From positions 20,129,889-20,193,888 of the forward strand of contig OW203732.1 of assembly GCA_934045075.1 (NCBI GenBank): a DNA stretch of 64,000 bases. The letters run 5' to 3'. Below, one piece after another: positions 53,455 through 63,715 of the stretch. Both the position numbers and the translations under genes were made by a program. The notes under the pieces were generated by a model. It was not told where the DNA came from and searched no databases. It saw only the letters and a list, made by a program, of their open reading frames with translations. The stretch comes from Yponomeuta sedellus (lineage: Eukaryota; Arthropoda; Insecta; Lepidoptera; Yponomeutidae). Every line of letters starts with the position of its first letter. Position 1 is the first letter of the stretch.

Positions 53455-53955
53455 CTATCCCAGAGTACAGGCATTCTCTGAGACAAAGAGAGAAAGAGAA
53501 ATAGTTTACGGGATTAGTACCTACTTGCTCTAGCCCACCGCAGATTGGCGATTTCAAGTGCTGAAGTATCTAAAGCTCTCAGTCCAGTGGCGGATTTACC
53601 AATAGGCTAAGTAGGCTGGAACCTAGGGCGGCAGATTTAGAGGGGCGGCAAATTTGGCCCAAATTTTTTTTTATCTTACAGAAAAAAAAAAAACGTATGT
53701 ATATGTGAGTATATACATTACGTTCGTAATCCGTAATCCGAACACAAATCATAAAGTTGCAATTTCAGAATAAATGTAATTAATATGATTGTGAACTAAA
53801 CTAACGTATTAAATTTCAAAAGTCAGTAGGGGCGGCAAAAATTGAATAGCCTACTAGCGGCATATTTGTAAATCCGCCGCTGCCTCAGTCACTAAGGTTT
53901 CCTCACGATGTTTTTCTTCACAGCCAACGAGTTGTATTTCTCCTACAATTTAAGT
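53455..53955 (-). mobile_element. SINE-C copy split by a hAT MITE
   Basis: 53455-53584 (CCCAGAGTACAGGCATTCTC, CCCACCGCAGATTGGCGATT) and 53891-53955 (ACTAAGGTTTCCTCACGATG, TTTTTCTTCACAGCCAACG) form one SINE-C once the insert is removed. Confidence 0.75.
53585..53882. mobile_element. hAT-type MITE, 298 bp
   Basis: Ends CAGTGGCGGATTTACCAA / reversed CAGCGGCGGATTTACAAA. Flanks TCTCAGTC (53577-53584) and CCTCAGTC (53883-53890) match at 7 of 8 bases, fitting an aged 8-bp hAT duplication. The inside has GGGCGGCA words near both ends. Confidence 0.85.
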
Positions 53956-54802
53956 ATAGTTCATTCTTAAATAATGGATAAAATATGTAATCTCACTACA
54001 TCCAACTTCTCCACGTCATCCGTTTGTTGGCTAGAAGAAAATACTATTTAGTACTAAGCCCGCCAATTAGACAATCTTTACTGGTACAATAAAGAGTTTA
54101 ATATTAATAATTATTATTATTCAAGTAACATTATTCAAAATTAAAAATTTTCTTCCACATCCTACGTTTGACAGGTAGTAAATGTTTAAGGCATTAAGTC
54201 CGCCGTAAAGTATTAGTAATAATAAAAATAACATATTAGGATGGTACTTTATTTCTCGTTTATATTCCAATCAAAAACGAGCATGTGTTAAATTTTTTTG
54301 ATTATACCCACGTTTCAATACTTTATATTACTTAAAAACAACGTTGTACATAAAATACGCTTTTCAGTCACAAAGCACTTTAGAAACTTTGTTGACGTTA
54401 TTTATGTTAGAAGAGGAAAATTATTTACCTAAGGGAATAGATATTCTAATAAGTACTCATGTCACCCTCGTGTATAAAAGAAAATACGGGAGCATTTACC
54501 CCGAAACAAAGTCAAGGGAACGTATACTCTAAATCCAGCACTGTGAGGTTGGTTTTTGAAAGTGCGTAGTTAGAGGAAACCGACTCAGCTGTTTCAGTAC
54601 AGGATACAACTTATGACATTAGCCGTTGGAAGATGAAGTTTGAAACTTGCAAGCAACGGTATAGCCGTTTATGCCCAGTCTCCCCTTAGGCCGAGGTTGA
54701 CACTTTTTCCCTTCTCAAACTAAAAAGTTCCGAACAAAAGAGGTGATATCGAGTTTTTAAGATAAAAAAAAAACTCGGGAGCGTAAAAAAGTTCCTGCTT
54801 CT
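53956..54802. other. AT-rich sequence, nothing recognised
   Basis: No gene. The last 5 bases (54798-54802, CTTCT) are the Copia target duplicate. Confidence 0.5.
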
Positions 54803-54974
54803 TGATGGATTATGAGCAAATAAACCAGGATTACTTGAGTAATTAAAGATTTATTTGCCAACTTGAAAACAACACGTTTGTTCTACGACCGAAAGAGAGT
54901 GACAGACATTTGGATGCATTCAAGGAAAAAACTATCCACGCTAAATTAGACTGCGTTCAGTTTACATTTCAACA
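54803..54974 (-). repeat. Copia 3' LTR
   Basis: 172 bp, TGATGGATTATGAGC ... ACATTTCAACA as written on the plus strand. No difference from the other LTR found. Confidence 0.96.
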
Positions 54975-55102
54975 CCATCCCTTAAACTAAACATTCTAAT
55001 TTCAGACAAGTTGCCTTACCATCCCTTGACTAAAACTATCCAAATTAAGACTACGTTCATACTTAATCTATATGAACACAAGAACAAACATAAATATACA
55101 AG

Positions 55103-58100
55103 CTACTTACAACATAACACAGTAGTAAACTTATTATGTTTTTCTTTGGTCAATGCTTTCGTTAAAACATCAGCCACCATATCAGCACTAGGTGTATAAT
55201 CTATAGACACAACCTTTTCGTTAACCAATTGCCGAACAAAATGGTGCCTTATGTCTATATGCTTCGTCCTAGCATGAAACGATATGTTGTTGCATATCTT
55301 CTGAGCCGACTGACTGTCGTTAAACAGGTTAATAGTACGTATTTCACCAAAACATTCATTTAAGAAGGTTCTCAAGAATAACCCCTCCTTACATGCGTCT
55401 GAAATTGCCATGTACTCAGCCTCAGCGCTAGACAGAGCCACTGTTCTCTGTTTGCGACTTTCCCAAGACACAACAGAACTACCAAGAGAAAAAACATACC
55501 CAGTATATGAGCGACGATCAACTTCGTTTCCCGCCCAATCTGCGTCTGTGTAACCGATGATCTTCAGTTCACCTTTCCCGAAAGTTAGACCATAGCCAGA
55601 CGTACCTTTTAAATAACGTAAAACTCTCTTAGCAGACTTCCAGTGCTCTTCTGAATAACAGTTATTAAATTGACTTAAATAACTGACAACATAGGCAATA
55701 TCTGGTCTCGTGCAGACCGCCAGATACATCAAACTTCCAATCAGATTTCTGTATTCTAACTTACAATCTGAGTTTGTAGCCTTTTTCAACTTCAATCCAC
55801 ATTCCATTGGAGTTTGAGCCGGTTTGCAATCGGACATCTTAAACCTTTCCAGAATCTTGTTCAAATAGTTAGTTTGATCTAAAGTGATTTTACCAACAGC
55901 TCTCCTGATTCTCATGCCTAAGACATGACTTGCTTGACCCAAGTCTTTCATTTCAAACTCGCTCATTAATTGCTTCTTTAAAGAATCCTTCCTTACTTGT
56001 GAGCCTCTCGTTGAAAATAAAATTATGTCATCGACATATAGAGCTATAATAATAAGCTCTACTCCATCACTATAAACAAACACACATGGCTCCGATAACA
56101 GCTTTCTGAACTTCAGTTTTTCAGTCAAAACATGGTTAATTTTGTCATACCATGATTTTGCCGCCTGTTTTAAGCCATACACTGCCTTATTTAATAGACA
56201 GACCTTGTTTTCTTCTCCAGCTTCTCTAAAACATTCAGGCTGATCCATGAAAACAGTTTCTTGTAAATCTCCATTTAGAAACGCAGTTTTTACATCCATG
56301 TGCTCAATTTCCATGTCATATTGAGCGGCCATCGCTAGTAATATTCTTATTGTAGAATACCTCACCACTGGCGAAAAAGTTTCAGTGTAATCAATGCCGT
56401 ATTTTTGAGTAAAGCCTTTTGCCACGAGCCGAGCCTTATATCGTAGTAACTCTCCGTTAAGACCTCTCTTCTTTGCAAATACCCACTTGCATTTTACACT
56501 CTTTTTTCTTTCAGGTAGATCCACTAAAGTCCAGCACTTGTTGCTCAGAAAAGAATTGTACTCTTCCTTCATTGCTGCTTTCCAGTGATCTGCCTCACTG
56601 CTCTCCAAAGCCTCTTGCACTGTATCAGGAACATCAATCTCATTATTAATCATACCAGCCAGCCGAGCATGTTCAGTCGTATCAGAGATGTCTTGAAAGC
56701 TTATTTCATTCGAGTCTTCCGAATTATAGTCTGAAGAACCTGGAACATAAGTTTCATCAGCAGACCCCTCTGTTGCATACGATTCAGATTCTCCTGAACT
56801 AGACAAATTCTCCCTACGTGTGCTCACGTTCTGTGGCTGTACGCCAGATGTGCCCGGAACAATTCTGCTATCAGGCTCAGCAGTGCCATCAGAGTTATTT
56901 AGCATACTCTCACAAGGTATTATTACCTTACAATCATTCTTGTTGTGAAGTACCTCATCATTTACAAAAACATTTTCCAAGAAGGTTACATGTCTTGCCT
57001 TGACAACTTTCTTCGGACACGTCGGATCAATCAACTTGTAGCCTTTAGTACCCTCGCAATATCCAACGAAGATATATTTCTTACTCCTTGCATCCAACTT
57101 ACGTAGATTTGGCTGTAAGGCATAGGCCACACATCCGAAAACACGTAAATGTTTTATATCTACCTTTTTACCTGACCAACGCTCTTCAGGAACAGCGCCA
57201 CAGACAGCTACAGTCTGTGAAAGATTCTTCAAGTAAACCGCTGTGTTAGCCGCCTCAGCCCAGTATGCTTTGCTCAAGCCTGCTCCCTGCAGCAAGCAAC
57301 GTGCCTTCTCCATAATTGTACGGTTAGCACGCTCAGCAACGCCATTCTGCTGACTACAATAAGGGACCGTAGTTTGGCTCCGTATACCACAGCTTGCCAG
57401 GTACTCCTGAAATGCACCATTAAGATATTCACCACCGTTGTCGCTCCTTAAAACTTTTATTTTCTTATTAGTTTCATTTTCGACTAACGCTTTAAAAATC
57501 TTAAATTTGTCAAAAACTTGGTCTTTTGTTCGTAGAAAATATATAAACGTTTTTCTCGAACAATCGTCAATGAAAGTTACAAAGTAACGAGCCCCACCCA
57601 AGGAAGTTACTTCCATTGGTCCACATACGTCTGTGTGCACTAGCCCTAATATCTCCTTAGACCTAGTTCTACTTCTTTTGGGAAACGGCAATTTTGTCTG
57701 TTTTCCCTCCAGACATGCAACACAATTTTTATATTCAGTATTAGAATAATCCATACCTGTAACCACTCCTTGTTTCATTAGGTTCATGCTCCTGGAATTC
57801 AAATGTCCGAGCCGCTTATGCCACACTTCTTGTGTCTCCATTCCCTCCATGAATACATTACCCGTATCCCTGCAAACCTGAACAGATTCCCTGTCATTTG
57901 CACCGGAATTGACACTAGACTTCATGGCAATCTCAGACGACATGTTACATTTCAACCTTTCATTTGTATTTAACTGATACACACCATTCAAATAAGACGC
58001 TGTACCAATAACCACCTTACCATAGTAAATTTTACAACCCTTGCTGTCAAATGTTACATGGTGACCTTTACGAACCAGTTCACTAACTGACAGTAGATTC

Positions 58101-59038
58101 GCTGCCAGATTTGGTACATAAAACACGTTGGTTATTGTGCCTACACAGTCTTTCAGATCAATAGATACCACGCCGCGACCTCCAATGCGCAGCTTCTCGC
58201 CGTTGGCTACGTTTACTTCCAAAGATGTGTCCGTTACGAATTTTCTCATGATTCCTCTGTCATTACACATATGATTAGTAGCACCCGAGTCAATGTACCA
58301 CAGATGATTCTGTACGTTGACAGACAATGCAGTCAGTAGTGCATGGCTCTTGCCTTTCTCATTTTGCGATTTCACAGATGAGTTTCTATTCGGACAGTCT
58401 TTCTTGAAATGCCCTTGTTTCTTACACTTGAAACATCTTATAGCCTTCTTGACAGCTAACGCTTGGGCTTCCGGTCGTTCCATCTTTTCATCCCTCCTTA
58501 TGTTCTCCTGTAGCAGCTTCGCCTTTACGGTTTCACTGGACAATTTTGTGCCCGAGTGCTCCAACGCCATAATCAGGGGGTCATAATCATTGGGTAAGCC
58601 ACTCAACATGATTATTGCGATGAACTCGTCTTCTAGTGGTGAATCTATATCTTTCAGTTGCTGTGACAACTCACTTATCCTTGATATATATGTATCAATG
58701 GTCTCACCCTCCTTCAATTTCGTACCGAACAAAGATCTCAGCAATCCCAGCCTTCTGCACAATCCTTTGTCTTCGTATGCACGTTGTAAGTTGCCCCAAG
58801 CCTCATATGCCGTCCCAGCGTTCCGAACATGAGTCAAGGCTGATGGACCCACGGACAGGCAAATTTTTGCCAGTGCCCTTTGTTTTTTCCGATCATCCTT
58901 GCATCCGTCCTCGGATTCCACGCAGACATACAGATCTTCATGCAACAACAACATCCGCATCATGAATTTCCAGTTATTGTAGTCCTCCATACCACGAAGC
59001 TTGTCAATGATAATTCCATTGCTTGCAGAAACGGCCAT
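55103..59038 (-). CDS. Copia gag-pol polyprotein, 1311 aa
   Basis: One frame from ATG at 59038. Gag of the UBN2 type (residues about 1-195), CCHC knuckle CFKCKKQGHFKKDC (202-215), aspartic protease WYIDSGATNHM (Asp 250), integrase HHCC (about H407-C442), DD35E core (Asp 470, Asp 533, Glu 569), an acidic linker (about 745-790), reverse transcriptase (KARLVAKGF, DVKTAFLNG, catalytic YVDD at 1001-1004) and RNase H (about 1180-1290: YTDADWAG, SSAEAEYMA, KHIDIRHHF). Gene order PR-IN-RT-RH is diagnostic of Copia. All catalytic residues are present and the length is usual, so it is predicted to be functional. Confidence 0.97.
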   Translation of the reverse strand: MAVSASNGIIIDKLRGMEDYNNWKFMMRMLLLHEDLYVCVESEDGCKDDRKKQRALAKICLSVGPSALTHVRNAGTAYEAWGNLQRAYEDKGLCRRLGLLRSLFGTKLKEGETIDTYISRISELSQQLKDIDSPLEDEFIAIIMLSGLPNDYDPLIMALEHSGTKLSSETVKAKLLQENIRRDEKMERPEAQALAVKKAIRCFKCKKQGHFKKDCPNRNSSVKSQNEKGKSHALLTALSVNVQNHLWYIDSGATNHMCNDRGIMRKFVTDTSLEVNVANGEKLRIGGRGVVSIDLKDCVGTITNVFYVPNLAANLLSVSELVRKGHHVTFDSKGCKIYYGKVVIGTASYLNGVYQLNTNERLKCNMSSEIAMKSSVNSGANDRESVQVCRDTGNVFMEGMETQEVWHKRLGHLNSRSMNLMKQGVVTGMDYSNTEYKNCVACLEGKQTKLPFPKRSRTRSKEILGLVHTDVCGPMEVTSLGGARYFVTFIDDCSRKTFIYFLRTKDQVFDKFKIFKALVENETNKKIKVLRSDNGGEYLNGAFQEYLASCGIRSQTTVPYCSQQNGVAERANRTIMEKARCLLQGAGLSKAYWAEAANTAVYLKNLSQTVAVCGAVPEERWSGKKVDIKHLRVFGCVAYALQPNLRKLDARSKKYIFVGYCEGTKGYKLIDPTCPKKVVKARHVTFLENVFVNDEVLHNKNDCKVIIPCESMLNNSDGTAEPDSRIVPGTSGVQPQNVSTRRENLSSSGESESYATEGSADETYVPGSSDYNSEDSNEISFQDISDTTEHARLAGMINNEIDVPDTVQEALESSEADHWKAAMKEEYNSFLSNKCWTLVDLPERKKSVKCKWVFAKKRGLNGELLRYKARLVAKGFTQKYGIDYTETFSPVVRYSTIRILLAMAAQYDMEIEHMDVKTAFLNGDLQETVFMDQPECFREAGEENKVCLLNKAVYGLKQAAKSWYDKINHVLTEKLKFRKLLSEPCVFVYSDGVELIIIALYVDDIILFSTRGSQVRKDSLKKQLMSEFEMKDLGQASHVLGMRIRRAVGKITLDQTNYLNKILERFKMSDCKPAQTPMECGLKLKKATNSDCKLEYRNLIGSLMYLAVCTRPDIAYVVSYLSQFNNCYSEEHWKSAKRVLRYLKGTSGYGLTFGKGELKIIGYTDADWAGNEVDRRSYTGYVFSLGSSVVSWESRKQRTVALSSAEAEYMAISDACKEGLFLRTFLNECFGEIRTINLFNDSQSAQKICNNISFHARTKHIDIRHHFVRQLVNEKVVSIDYTPSADMVADVLTKALTKEKHNKFTTVLCCK

Positions 59039-59134
59039 TCTTTTCCGTTGCTAAGGGTAACCCGTGTGTTTTAAAATTTTTCGTATTTTCTCAAAATAAC
59101 AAATAATATTATTTTCCGAGACCTGAAAACCGTC

Positions 59135-59148
59135 CTGGGCCCATAACC
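59135..59148 (-). other. Copia primer-binding site, internal initiator tRNA-Met
   Basis: The minus strand directly after the 5' LTR reads GGTTATGGGCCCAG, complementary to the anticodon arm of initiator tRNA-Met (CTGGGCCCATAACC) rather than to its 3' end. Drosophila copia is known to use such a half-tRNA primer. Confidence 0.85.
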
Positions 59149-59320
59149 TGATGGATTATGAGCAAATAAACCAGGATTACTTGAGTAATTAAAGATTTAT
59201 TTGCCAACTTGAAAACAACACGTTTGTTCTACGACCGAAAGAGAGTGACAGACATTTGGATGCATTCAAGGAAAAAACTATCCACGCTAAATTAGACTGC
59301 GTTCAGTTTACATTTCAACA
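59149..59320 (-). repeat. Copia 5' LTR
   Basis: 172 bp, identical as read to 54803-54974. It should hold the promoter and poly-A signal of the element. Confidence 0.96.
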
Positions 59321-59417
59321 CTTCTTACTGTTGAATTAAAACACCGGTCAAGTGCATGTTGGATCACGCCCAGTAAAGGGTTCCGTAGGCAGAGGAGGTT
59401 AAATTCGCGGAAATAAC

Positions 59418-59531
59418 TCAATTCAATTCAATTCAATTTATTTCAACGTAAAGAATTTACATTCTGTTTGCTGAATGTCAAAGTACAATGTAACATGAAA
59501 GTGAAAGCCGCTGCCTTCGGGCCGTAATGTA
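59418..59531 (-). mobile_element. LINE 3' tail, reverse copy of the 20765 family
   Basis: ATTCAATTCAATTCAATTTA, TTTCAACGTAAAGAATTTAC, ATTCTGTTTGCTGAATGTC, GAAAGTGAAAGCCGCTGCCT: nearly identical to the reverse complement of 21610-21710. Confidence 0.9.
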
Positions 59532-59667
59532 CCAACGTAATGTAACAACTTTTTTAAAGTGAATTTCAAGGGGTTTGGTGTGAAGTTTTATTATTTGATA
59601 AGTTGTACAGTAGCATTAGTTGTACAGTAAGTAACAGCCTACTTAGGCGTGATAGTTTTCGTTTTAA
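59532..59667. other. no feature recognised
   Basis: Short AT-rich spacer. Confidence 0.4.
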
Positions 59668-59918
59668 TACTCGGCCTCGGTAGCGCAGCGGTTTGGCACG
59701 CTGACTGTAAAACCGAAGGTCTCGGGTTCGATCCCCGGCCGGGTCAAACTAGAAAACGAACTTTTCTAGTTTGTCTCGGGTCTTGGATGTTATCTATGTA
59801 TTTATTGTATTAAATCTATCGTCGAGTTAGCACCTGTAATACAAGTCATTTAGTTGTACTAAGTATAGGGCTAACGAGGTCTGTATAATATGTCCATAAA
59901 TATTTATTTATTTACTAG
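59668..59918 (+). mobile_element. SINE-Y copy (tRNA-Tyr-like head)
   Basis: GCCTCGGTAGCGCAGCGGTT, CTGACTGTAAAACCGAAGG, GGTTCGATCCCCGGCCGGG, then AAACTAGAAAACGAACTTTT, TATCGTCGAGTTAGCACCTG and the AATATTTATTTATTTA end. The anticodon-loop equivalent reads GTA (Tyr). A clean B-box could still recruit Pol III. Confidence 0.85.
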
Positions 59919-60051
59919 CTTTTACCCGCGACTCCGTCCGCGTGGACTTTAGTAGCTACAAAATTTTGCAACCCCGTTCACTCCCTTAAGGGTTAAATTA
60001 AAAAAAACGGCGAAACATATGTTCAATTAATTGTGTTGAAGAGTAAGACGA
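59919..60051 (+). mobile_element. RTE-like 3' repeat, interrupted by SINE-G
   Basis: CTAGCTTTTACCCGCGACTC, CGTCCGCGTGGACTTTAG, then continuation after the SINE at about 60310-60420 (CCATACAAAGTTGGGCAACC, AATCCGGTCA). From memory a common lepidopteran RTE-associated sequence. Confidence 0.55.
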
Positions 60052-60265
60052 CCTCTGTGGCGTAGCGGTAGCGCGTCTGCCTACCATGCAAGAGGTCCCG
60101 GGTTCGAATCCCGGCTGGAAACAAAAAAAAAGTCCAGGTCTTGGATGTTTACATGTTTGTGATGTCGTTGTTTCTGGTTCCCACGACACAGGGTATCCTA
60201 GTGTGGGGCCAGAAGCAATGTATGTGCCTGTATGTAAATGTAAATGTAAAAAAATATATTTATTT
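60052..60265 (+). mobile_element. SINE-G copy
   Basis: CTCTGTGGCGTAGCGGTAGC, GCGTCTGCCTACCATGCAAG, GGTTCGAATCCCGGC, then the tail as at 14054 and an A/T-rich end. Confidence 0.85.
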
Positions 60266-60559
60266 TAAATTTCAAGAAAATTAGAAATTTATTTTAAATT
60301 TCAAGAACATTTTTTTAACCTTCCATACAAAGTTGGGCAACCCTTTCCGCCCCTTTAGGAGTTGAATTTCAAAAAAATCCGGTCATATTCCTTGCCTACA
60401 TTAATATAAACCCTCTGTGAAAAATGTCTGCTTCATTAACTGTCAACTGTCAACTTCCTAGGTCCAACGGCTTGGACTGGGCGTTGATGAGTGAGTCAGC
60501 ACTTTGAATTTTATATATATGTACATAATTATATACTGGCTATAGCTAATTATATACTA
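60266..60559. other. RTE-like remainder and unique sequence
   Basis: 60266-60310 contains a short duplication (TATTTTAAATTTCAAGAA twice). See the RTE-like entry. No gene. Confidence 0.45.
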
Positions 60560-60760
60560 GCGCTACTATACTAGAGCAGTGGTAGCAAAGCAGTAGAATG
60601 TCGGCTTCTCAATCGGGGGGTTCGAATCCCGGCTTCCGAATGTACTGATGACTTCATTTTCTAAGTAATGTAGCAATACCACTCTCTAACGAAGAAGGAA
60701 AATATCGTGAGGAAACCTTAGTGTCTGAAGTATTAACATACCTCGGCGCATGCTACGTAC
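60560..60760 (+). mobile_element. tRNA-like SINE of the SINE-C group
   Basis: GTGGTAGCAAAGCAGTAGAA, GTCGGCTTCTCAATCGG, GGTTCGAATCCCGGC, then TGTACTGATGACTTCATTTT, TAGCAATACCACTCTC, ATATCGTGAGGAAACC. Confidence 0.7.
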
Positions 60761-61566
60761 AGTGTCTCAACTATTAGGCTAAGTGTGGAAATCTCAGTTC
60801 TAACTATTTTTCACGAAATCAACAAATTTCTACAATCAACCGTTAAGCCAGGAAGGAGAGGGGGGGCTTTAAATTTCTAGTATTAATTATTACATTAGAT
60901 TAGAAAATAGCATTAAAAAGTTTAAATTACTTTGCTAAATTCCGCCAAAAATCCCACAAGCACCATGCGGTTACTTAATGCAACGAAATTTCCCTCCCAC
61001 TTTTTCAAGGAGAAGCAAGACACGAACACAACACCACCAACACCAATACTTGTGTGTGAAAACCCGCGACGCGTTTCACCTCTAACACGAGGCATCCTCA
61101 GGCTCCCAAATGCAAGGGTCCGTCTCCGCAAAAACGCTCCGTATTTATAGGCTAGGCCGCCATTCCCTCCTGATGACGTAATGTAACCGTTAAACTGGTG
61201 ACCGTCAAACCGTTTTAACCGCCTATAGGTTTAAATTAGAAATTCTTTATTGCACAGTAGCGTATTTGTACAAAGGCAAGTTTAATAGTAAAGAGTACTC
61301 TCAGACGGATATGGTGAAAATACAAAGTTTTTTTGTCGACTACGGAACCCTAAGAGAGCTCGAGACCTGTTTGTCGTGCAAAGTTATTTTCTTTTGGGAA
61401 TGAATTTTATCTCTCGTAAAAGACATAAAAAAAAACTGATAAGTGCGAGCTTGAAATGACTGAAAAAGGTTTCCTAGTCCTAAAGGTTATACGGGGTGTA
61501 ACAGAATGCCCCCAAAAAATCGAAGCTTTTGGGTTCTTCACGTCATTTTGCAAACAAGCATTTTTT
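60761..61566. other. dispersed-repeat-like and unique sequence
   Basis: 60930-61150 reads GACACGAACACAACACCACC, GTGAAAACCCGCGACGCGTT, TCACCTCTAACACGAGGCAT; its wording suggests a repeat but there is no second copy here. 61240-61300 resembles the LINE tail at 27125. No gene. Confidence 0.4.
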
Positions 61567-61720
61567 TAAAAACCTATTTAGAGGCTAAAAAATCCACCCA
61601 TGCCGGGACTCGAATCCGCGACCTCTGGCTAACCGTGCCAGCGTTCTCCCAACTGGGCTAATGGGCGACTTGCCGGCATCAGTGAAATTTCGAACCTCTT
61701 TACAATACTCTCTGTATTGT
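61567..61720 (-). mobile_element. SINE-I copy, partial
   Basis: Minus-strand tail (AAACCTATTTAGAGGCTAAA), head (CTCGAATCCGCGACCTCTGG, CAGCGTTCTCCCAACTGGGC) and GAACCTCTTTACAATACTC. The far tail and the 5' third are missing. Confidence 0.8.
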
Positions 61721-61746
61721 TTATTATTTATTGAAAATATTTAATT

Positions 61747-61887
61747 GTTAAAACTGTTTGTATACGGATTTCACTCGTTTATAACATTAAATTTTTTACA
61801 ATTTTCCGACGTTTCGACACTTTCTCAGGTGCCGTGGTCTTGGATGACTGAGGTGACAGGCGTCTTTTTGAAAGCATTAACTGTTAG
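61747..61887. mobile_element. one end of the fold-back MITE seen at 36040
   Basis: GTTAAAACTGTTTGTATACG, GATTTCACTCGTTTATAACA, TCCGACGTTTCGACACTTTC, GATGACTGAGGTGACAGGCG, AAAGCATTAACTGTTAG: matches the right-hand arm of 36040-36429 reversed. The opposite end is absent. Confidence 0.8.
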
Positions 61888-62548
61888 ATTTTTTAATTTT
61901 TTTTGATTAGTTTTTTTTTTACATAAAACTCTTCACAGCTGACAGTAGAACTATTTTTAAAGTTTATTCTGGCCCCAAGTAATTTGAATGAGTTTTTCTC
62001 TTTTTATGGAGGGAAGCAGCATTTTCCACCCAAAATCAGATCAAAACAACACATTTTCCAAGTGTAAGAAATGAAAAGAGTATTTTTGTGGAATTGACCA
62101 TATTTAACCTGCCTTTGAGGAGTGTTTTTAGGATTTATACAATTGCTTCCGAAACAGCAGTCTGCATCTACATCTAATATTAATTTTGCAGACTCTCTTC
62201 ATTCATTGAGTACATTATTTCAAAAAATACCTTCTACTTATATTTTCTACTACTTGGCTTTGAACATATTTTAAATCAAAGAAAAACGTATCTGGTATGT
62301 AGTCCACATCAAAAGGCTGACAATATCAAAGGAAATAAATGTATCCTTTCATAAAGCAGTTAAAGAGAATGGACCTTCTTGAGTGACAGTTTAGGCCCAC
62401 TGTTTTTATTTGATCAAGTATTCCTTTTGATCACATACGTATTCCTTTGACGTTTTTCCATTAAAAATGTTATCTAATATAGAAAAAGGTCGTGTCATAG
62501 TGTTTGTTACTGTAATTTCTGTGTACAATAAACAACATTCGAGGCTTA
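61888..62548. other. AT-rich sequence, nothing recognised
   Basis: No ORF or repeat supported. Confidence 0.5.
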
Positions 62549-62858
62549 GTCAATCACTTAAGCTCAGCAACAACAGGCGCGGTCAGGTGCTGGATGGGTG
62601 ACCGTCCCGTGACTACCGCTAGTGGCAATTTTTCCGAGCGCTTCCGTGCTTCGCAAGGCACGTTAAGCCGTTGGTGCCTGCTGCCATATAATGGCAGTCG
62701 TTAAGCCATGTCAGAGGCCTTATGGGCGGCTTGATAACTTCTGACAGTAAGGCCCGCCACTGTCTTACAATCCTCCACCTTCCTGCGTCCTAACCTTCCT
62801 GCGAGGCAGGAAGAGACCCGTGCCCTAGCAGTGGGGACATACAAGGGTTGATAACGAT
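62549..62858 (+). mobile_element. SINE-5S copy
   Basis: GTCAATCACTTAAGCTCAGC, AACAGGCGCGGTCAGGTGCT, GGATGGGTGACCGTCCCGTG, the body, and a deletion between CCTCCACC and CCTAACC (the CCCGTGGTGGAG part is lost). End: ACATACAAGGGTTGATAACG. Confidence 0.88.
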
Positions 62859-63712
62859 GGTGTTACAATCGAAATGCTATTCACTTTCACTTACAACCGG
62901 ACTATTGAGTCTGAGAGGTCACCGGACTAAGCATCAAAAAATGTTCTGGAATTTTTCTCCTTGTATCAGTACACGAGAGGGATAACTCCACGCTATACTC
63001 GTAACAATGTACTACCACTACTCCGTTCATACTTTTATTGGCATCTAGGGAGCAAAGTTCCAGGTGTCTGCGGAAAAAATAAGGGTTTCTTAGATTGCCA
63101 AAGTTTTGCTTATTGTATGCTCTTTGCTTGAATCTTTGGCCGCCTCTTTAACTGACAAAAAGGTAGGAAACAAAAGACCACAAGTTTTTGGATGGTTAAC
63201 CTCAGTGGTGTGCGGTGGGGCGGGACATACATAAGTTGCGCGTGAAAAAGATGGTGTGTTTGGTGACCTTACGTAGTTAAACTAATAAAGTGAAAACGGA
63301 GACCACCAAATAATCATTTGGAAAAGTGTAACTACATAAGTTTTGGGATAAAAAATCGTCGTCTGGTGACCTTTTTTACGCCACAATGCGACATGTGAAA
63401 TGAGGTCACAAATGTGAGCGGAAGAAAGTTGTGGTGGATTTTTCTCCAGGGCTTTTTCGGTAAGGTTGTGTTCTTTATTAGTTTGTTGACTTTCTTTTGT
63501 TTTTATTAGAGTTAAGGTTTTTCGGTCGCAGGGCCGGCCGTATAGATTTAGTAGTTTTGTGTCAGGAGTCCCTTTCAGTACATTGTACACTAACTACCTA
63601 TGATTTTGTGTAGGGAAATCAATCCTATCAAATAAAAATTAGATAATCATTTATTGTCAGCTACTATTTAATATCGAGCAAATGAGGGTAGTGGTAAGGA
63701 ACGCCGTAAAAG
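62859..63712. other. sequence without a supported gene
   Basis: A minus-strand open frame at 63282-63590 (102 codons) has no motif I recognise and no supporting signals. Confidence 0.45.
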
Positions 63713-63715
63713 TAA

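Larger units (their letters stand above)
54803..59320 (-). mobile_element. complete Copia (Ty1-type) LTR retrotransposon, 4518 bp
   Basis: LTRs at 54803-54974 (3') and 59149-59320 (5') are both 172 bp and identical as read, start TG and end CA. CTTCT is duplicated at 54798-54802 and 59321-59325. A polypurine tract (minus-strand AAGGGATGG) precedes the 3' LTR. With identical LTRs and an uninterrupted frame it is a very recent insertion and may be active. It lies upstream of the last CUB exon found; whether this is an intron or the gene's flank is unknown. Confidence 0.97.

Noticed and set aside
59668..59740. Genuine tRNA-Tyr gene
   Set aside because: Acceptor stem not properly paired and the same sequence with a common tail occurs at 26003-26260; a SINE head.
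63282..63590. 102-codon minus-strand frame
   Set aside because: No recognised motif, splice context or codon signal; kept only as a note.
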